Made by a program: the position numbers and the translations under genes
Assembly: GCA_017591395.1 (NCBI GenBank)
Contig: WEDG01004538.1
Coordinates: 1-64,000 of the forward strand
Origin: Schistocephalus solidus
Lineage: Eukaryota > Platyhelminthes > Cestoda > Diphyllobothriidea > Diphyllobothriidae
Reading direction: 5' to 3'
DNA: 64,000 bases
Notes under the pieces: model-generated
Database searches by the model: none
The model's input: only the letters and a program-made list of their open reading frames with translations
What the model was told of the DNA's origin: nothing
Shown here: positions 59,220 to 64,000 of the stretch, piece by piece
Layout of the letters: the number at the start of each line of letters is the position of its first letter
Position numbering within the stretch: the stretch's first letter is position 1

Positions 59220-60095
59220 CTAAAATCCCAAATTACTGAGCCAATAGTTGCGCGCCTATTGATAAAATCGAGCTACAATTTTACCCTGTCCATTCATCTC
59301 TGATGACTCGGCACGTTTCGCTAGATATATGTAAATTTATTGTATTCTCTTGCCTACTAGAACGCAGCCAGGAGATAAGTCGAGAATGAAACGAAAAGCT
59401 GCGTATTCTGGGTGGTAAAATGCATGCAAGAAAGTCAGTGATGTAAACAACCGTAATTTGTGACATAAATGTCCCATTTGTGATCCTGCTGTGTCCTTTC
59501 CAACGTACGTGAAGTCACCAAGACTTATAGGTTTATAAAGTACTTGTGCGAACGACAAGTCGCACTGAGACCAGGACAGAAATATCTGATATCCGTTCCT
59601 TCCTCTCCCTCATTTTAGCAACGCTTGTGACACCAACCTCGGTCTGCTCGCAGAACAACATGGCAGACCTGAATCCCTTCGTTTTACTGAATCACGACTG
59701 AAGGCTTATACAGATTCGTTCTTGATGATGATGCCATCACCTTGGAGGAACAACGGGAGTGGTGGAGTTGCTCATGTGGTTAGTCAAATCTGTTGCAAAA
59801 AAAACCGGAAGCCACAATCTGCAACAACACTTCGGTGGTCTGTCAAGTTTTATAGCGCCAAAAATACCTTGAACTGATAACTGAGCAGCGTTAGAGTTAA
59901 GTAACCCTGAGAGACACCGGAGATGGCATCAAGGAATTCACCTACCTCTCACGCGCTCAGACCATAATTTTTGCCCAATAGCAGCTGACTGGAGCCAATC
60001 CTAGTCCCTTCGCTGACATGCCATCATGCGGTTTATTCAGCCACATCGAATCCCAGTGAAGAACGAGAATTGCTGGAGCATAATGTGCGAGGACC
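59220..60095. other. No feature recognised
   Basis: Nothing supported. Confidence 0.5.
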
Positions 60096-60097
60096 AT

Positions 60098-63230
<3,133 letters not shown>

Positions 63231-63578
63231 GTGCCACACTTGGGATTGGGTATGACTGGCTGATGATGGCTAATAAGTCATAAATGGCCATTCCGTTCTC
63301 CCTTGTCTTTGTCGGTTCCACCTTATCAACATATGCTACACGTCGCTATGCAACCGCCTGCGATGGCTCTAGTCTGAGCTCCAGGGCACAACGGAACCTA
63401 CATGTTCCTTAAGCAGATCGGTGAGCCACGCACTATCATCATATTCCCGATCGCAACCGACAAAACAACGAGCCCGTGGCTCAATGGTAGAGCGTTCAAC
63501 TCAATTACCAAAGGTCGCGGGTTCGAATCCCAGATGTTCCACACTTGGGATTGGGTATGACTGGCTGATGACGGCTGG
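63231..63578 (+). repeat. SINE tandem, right arm of a fold-back pair
   Basis: Starts just after the B box, with core 63260-63284 (GAAA changed to TAAA, stem II TGGCT/AGTCA with a U-A closing pair). It runs through a full distal part with a damaged palindrome (GGAACCTACATGTTCC) into a second tRNA head (63474). It stops at CTGATGACGGCT near 63576, in the middle of the next hammerhead. Confidence 0.85.
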
Positions 63579-63579
63579 T

Positions 63580-64000
63580 GTCGAACTTGCGTCTAGTTCG
63601 GTCTCGACAACCAAGAAGGTACGCCAAAGGCGTACCCTATTTGCGATTTTAAAAAGACCGTCTAGCCTGTCTGGCCCAATGACGATCAGACGAAGTAGGC
63701 CTGACGTACTGATGCGACCCTCCCTACGCACCACAAAGATCCCCTCCGTAGCCGTCAAGGTCGCGTGACGGATGTTGGGAAGTCAGTTGGAAGGGGGAGG
63801 GGGTAGTGAGATGAATGAAAGCGCGCAGGTGAGCGGCCCTCGAAGCCGAAGTGGGCATCTGTTGAAGTTACTGACCCGCCCCCCATCAGGCCTCCTTCGC
63901 CTCCACTCGCCCTGTGGGTGGCCTCGGACCAGAAGCATGGTCGGGCCGGGTCCGACGGTGTTTTGGCGGCGTCAAAGGTAACTGTCTGTAAACGGTAGTC
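63580..64000. other. Unidentified sequence after the SINE breakpoint
   Basis: Starts abruptly inside a hammerhead core, so a junction lies here. Has a small hairpin GGTACGCC/GGCGTACC at about 63619-63637. No gene recognised before the window ends. Confidence 0.5.

Overview
This window looks like eukaryotic, gene-poor, repeat-dense genomic DNA. Spliceosomal introns, tRNA-derived SINE-like units, a LINE with an APE-type endonuclease and a zinc-finger tail, and long trinucleotide repeats all point to an animal. The style of LINE and SINE fits a flatworm, plausibly a pseudophyllidean (diphyllobothriid) tapeworm. The organism is an inference from repeat style and was not checked against any database.

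The most striking content is at 1-3304. It is a tandem array of eleven ~303-bp monomers that begins before the window. Each monomer starts with a tRNA-like Pol III promoter (A box, B box). About 20 nt after this tRNA-like part it carries a hammerhead-ribozyme-like core: CTGATGA, a short hairpin, GAAA, a second hairpin, then a strand that can close stem I. No run of four Ts is visible on the + strand in the array, so a Pol III transcript could read through many units and be cut into monomers. This resembles the schistosome SM-alpha satellite and the animal 'retrozymes'. Decayed copies are dispersed at about 4.1, 10.9, 11.9, 37.2, 39.9, 43.1, 46.3, 58.9 and 63.2 kb, and five of these are inverted (fold-back) pairs.

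Two decayed copies of one LINE face each other. One (+) lies at about 15.25-19.26 kb and lacks its endonuclease; the other (-) lies at about 28.25-32.95 kb and has endonuclease, RT and zinc fingers. Both end in a dimeric ~0.8-kb 3' tail. Fragments of that tail are scattered at about 5.9, 27.1, 40.3, 44.1, 45.7, 47.9, 56.3 and 59.0 kb. A third family (9.2, 35.1, 37.8, 39.4, 49.9 and 52.0 kb) has terminal inverted repeats and an interior of degenerate telomere-like TTAGGG repeats.

The only convincing host gene is at 53.9-55.05 kb: a three-exon bHLH repressor of the hairy/HES type. It has a compact TATA promoter with three CACGTG boxes. A WRPY tetrapeptide lies in a frame one base off the end of exon 3. 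Long simple repeats ((GGA)n, (ACT)n/(AGT)n, (TA)n, (GAA)n, (AAT)n) occupy several further kilobases, and most other open frames are shadows of these or of the transposons. The remaining stretches show nothing I can support as a gene.
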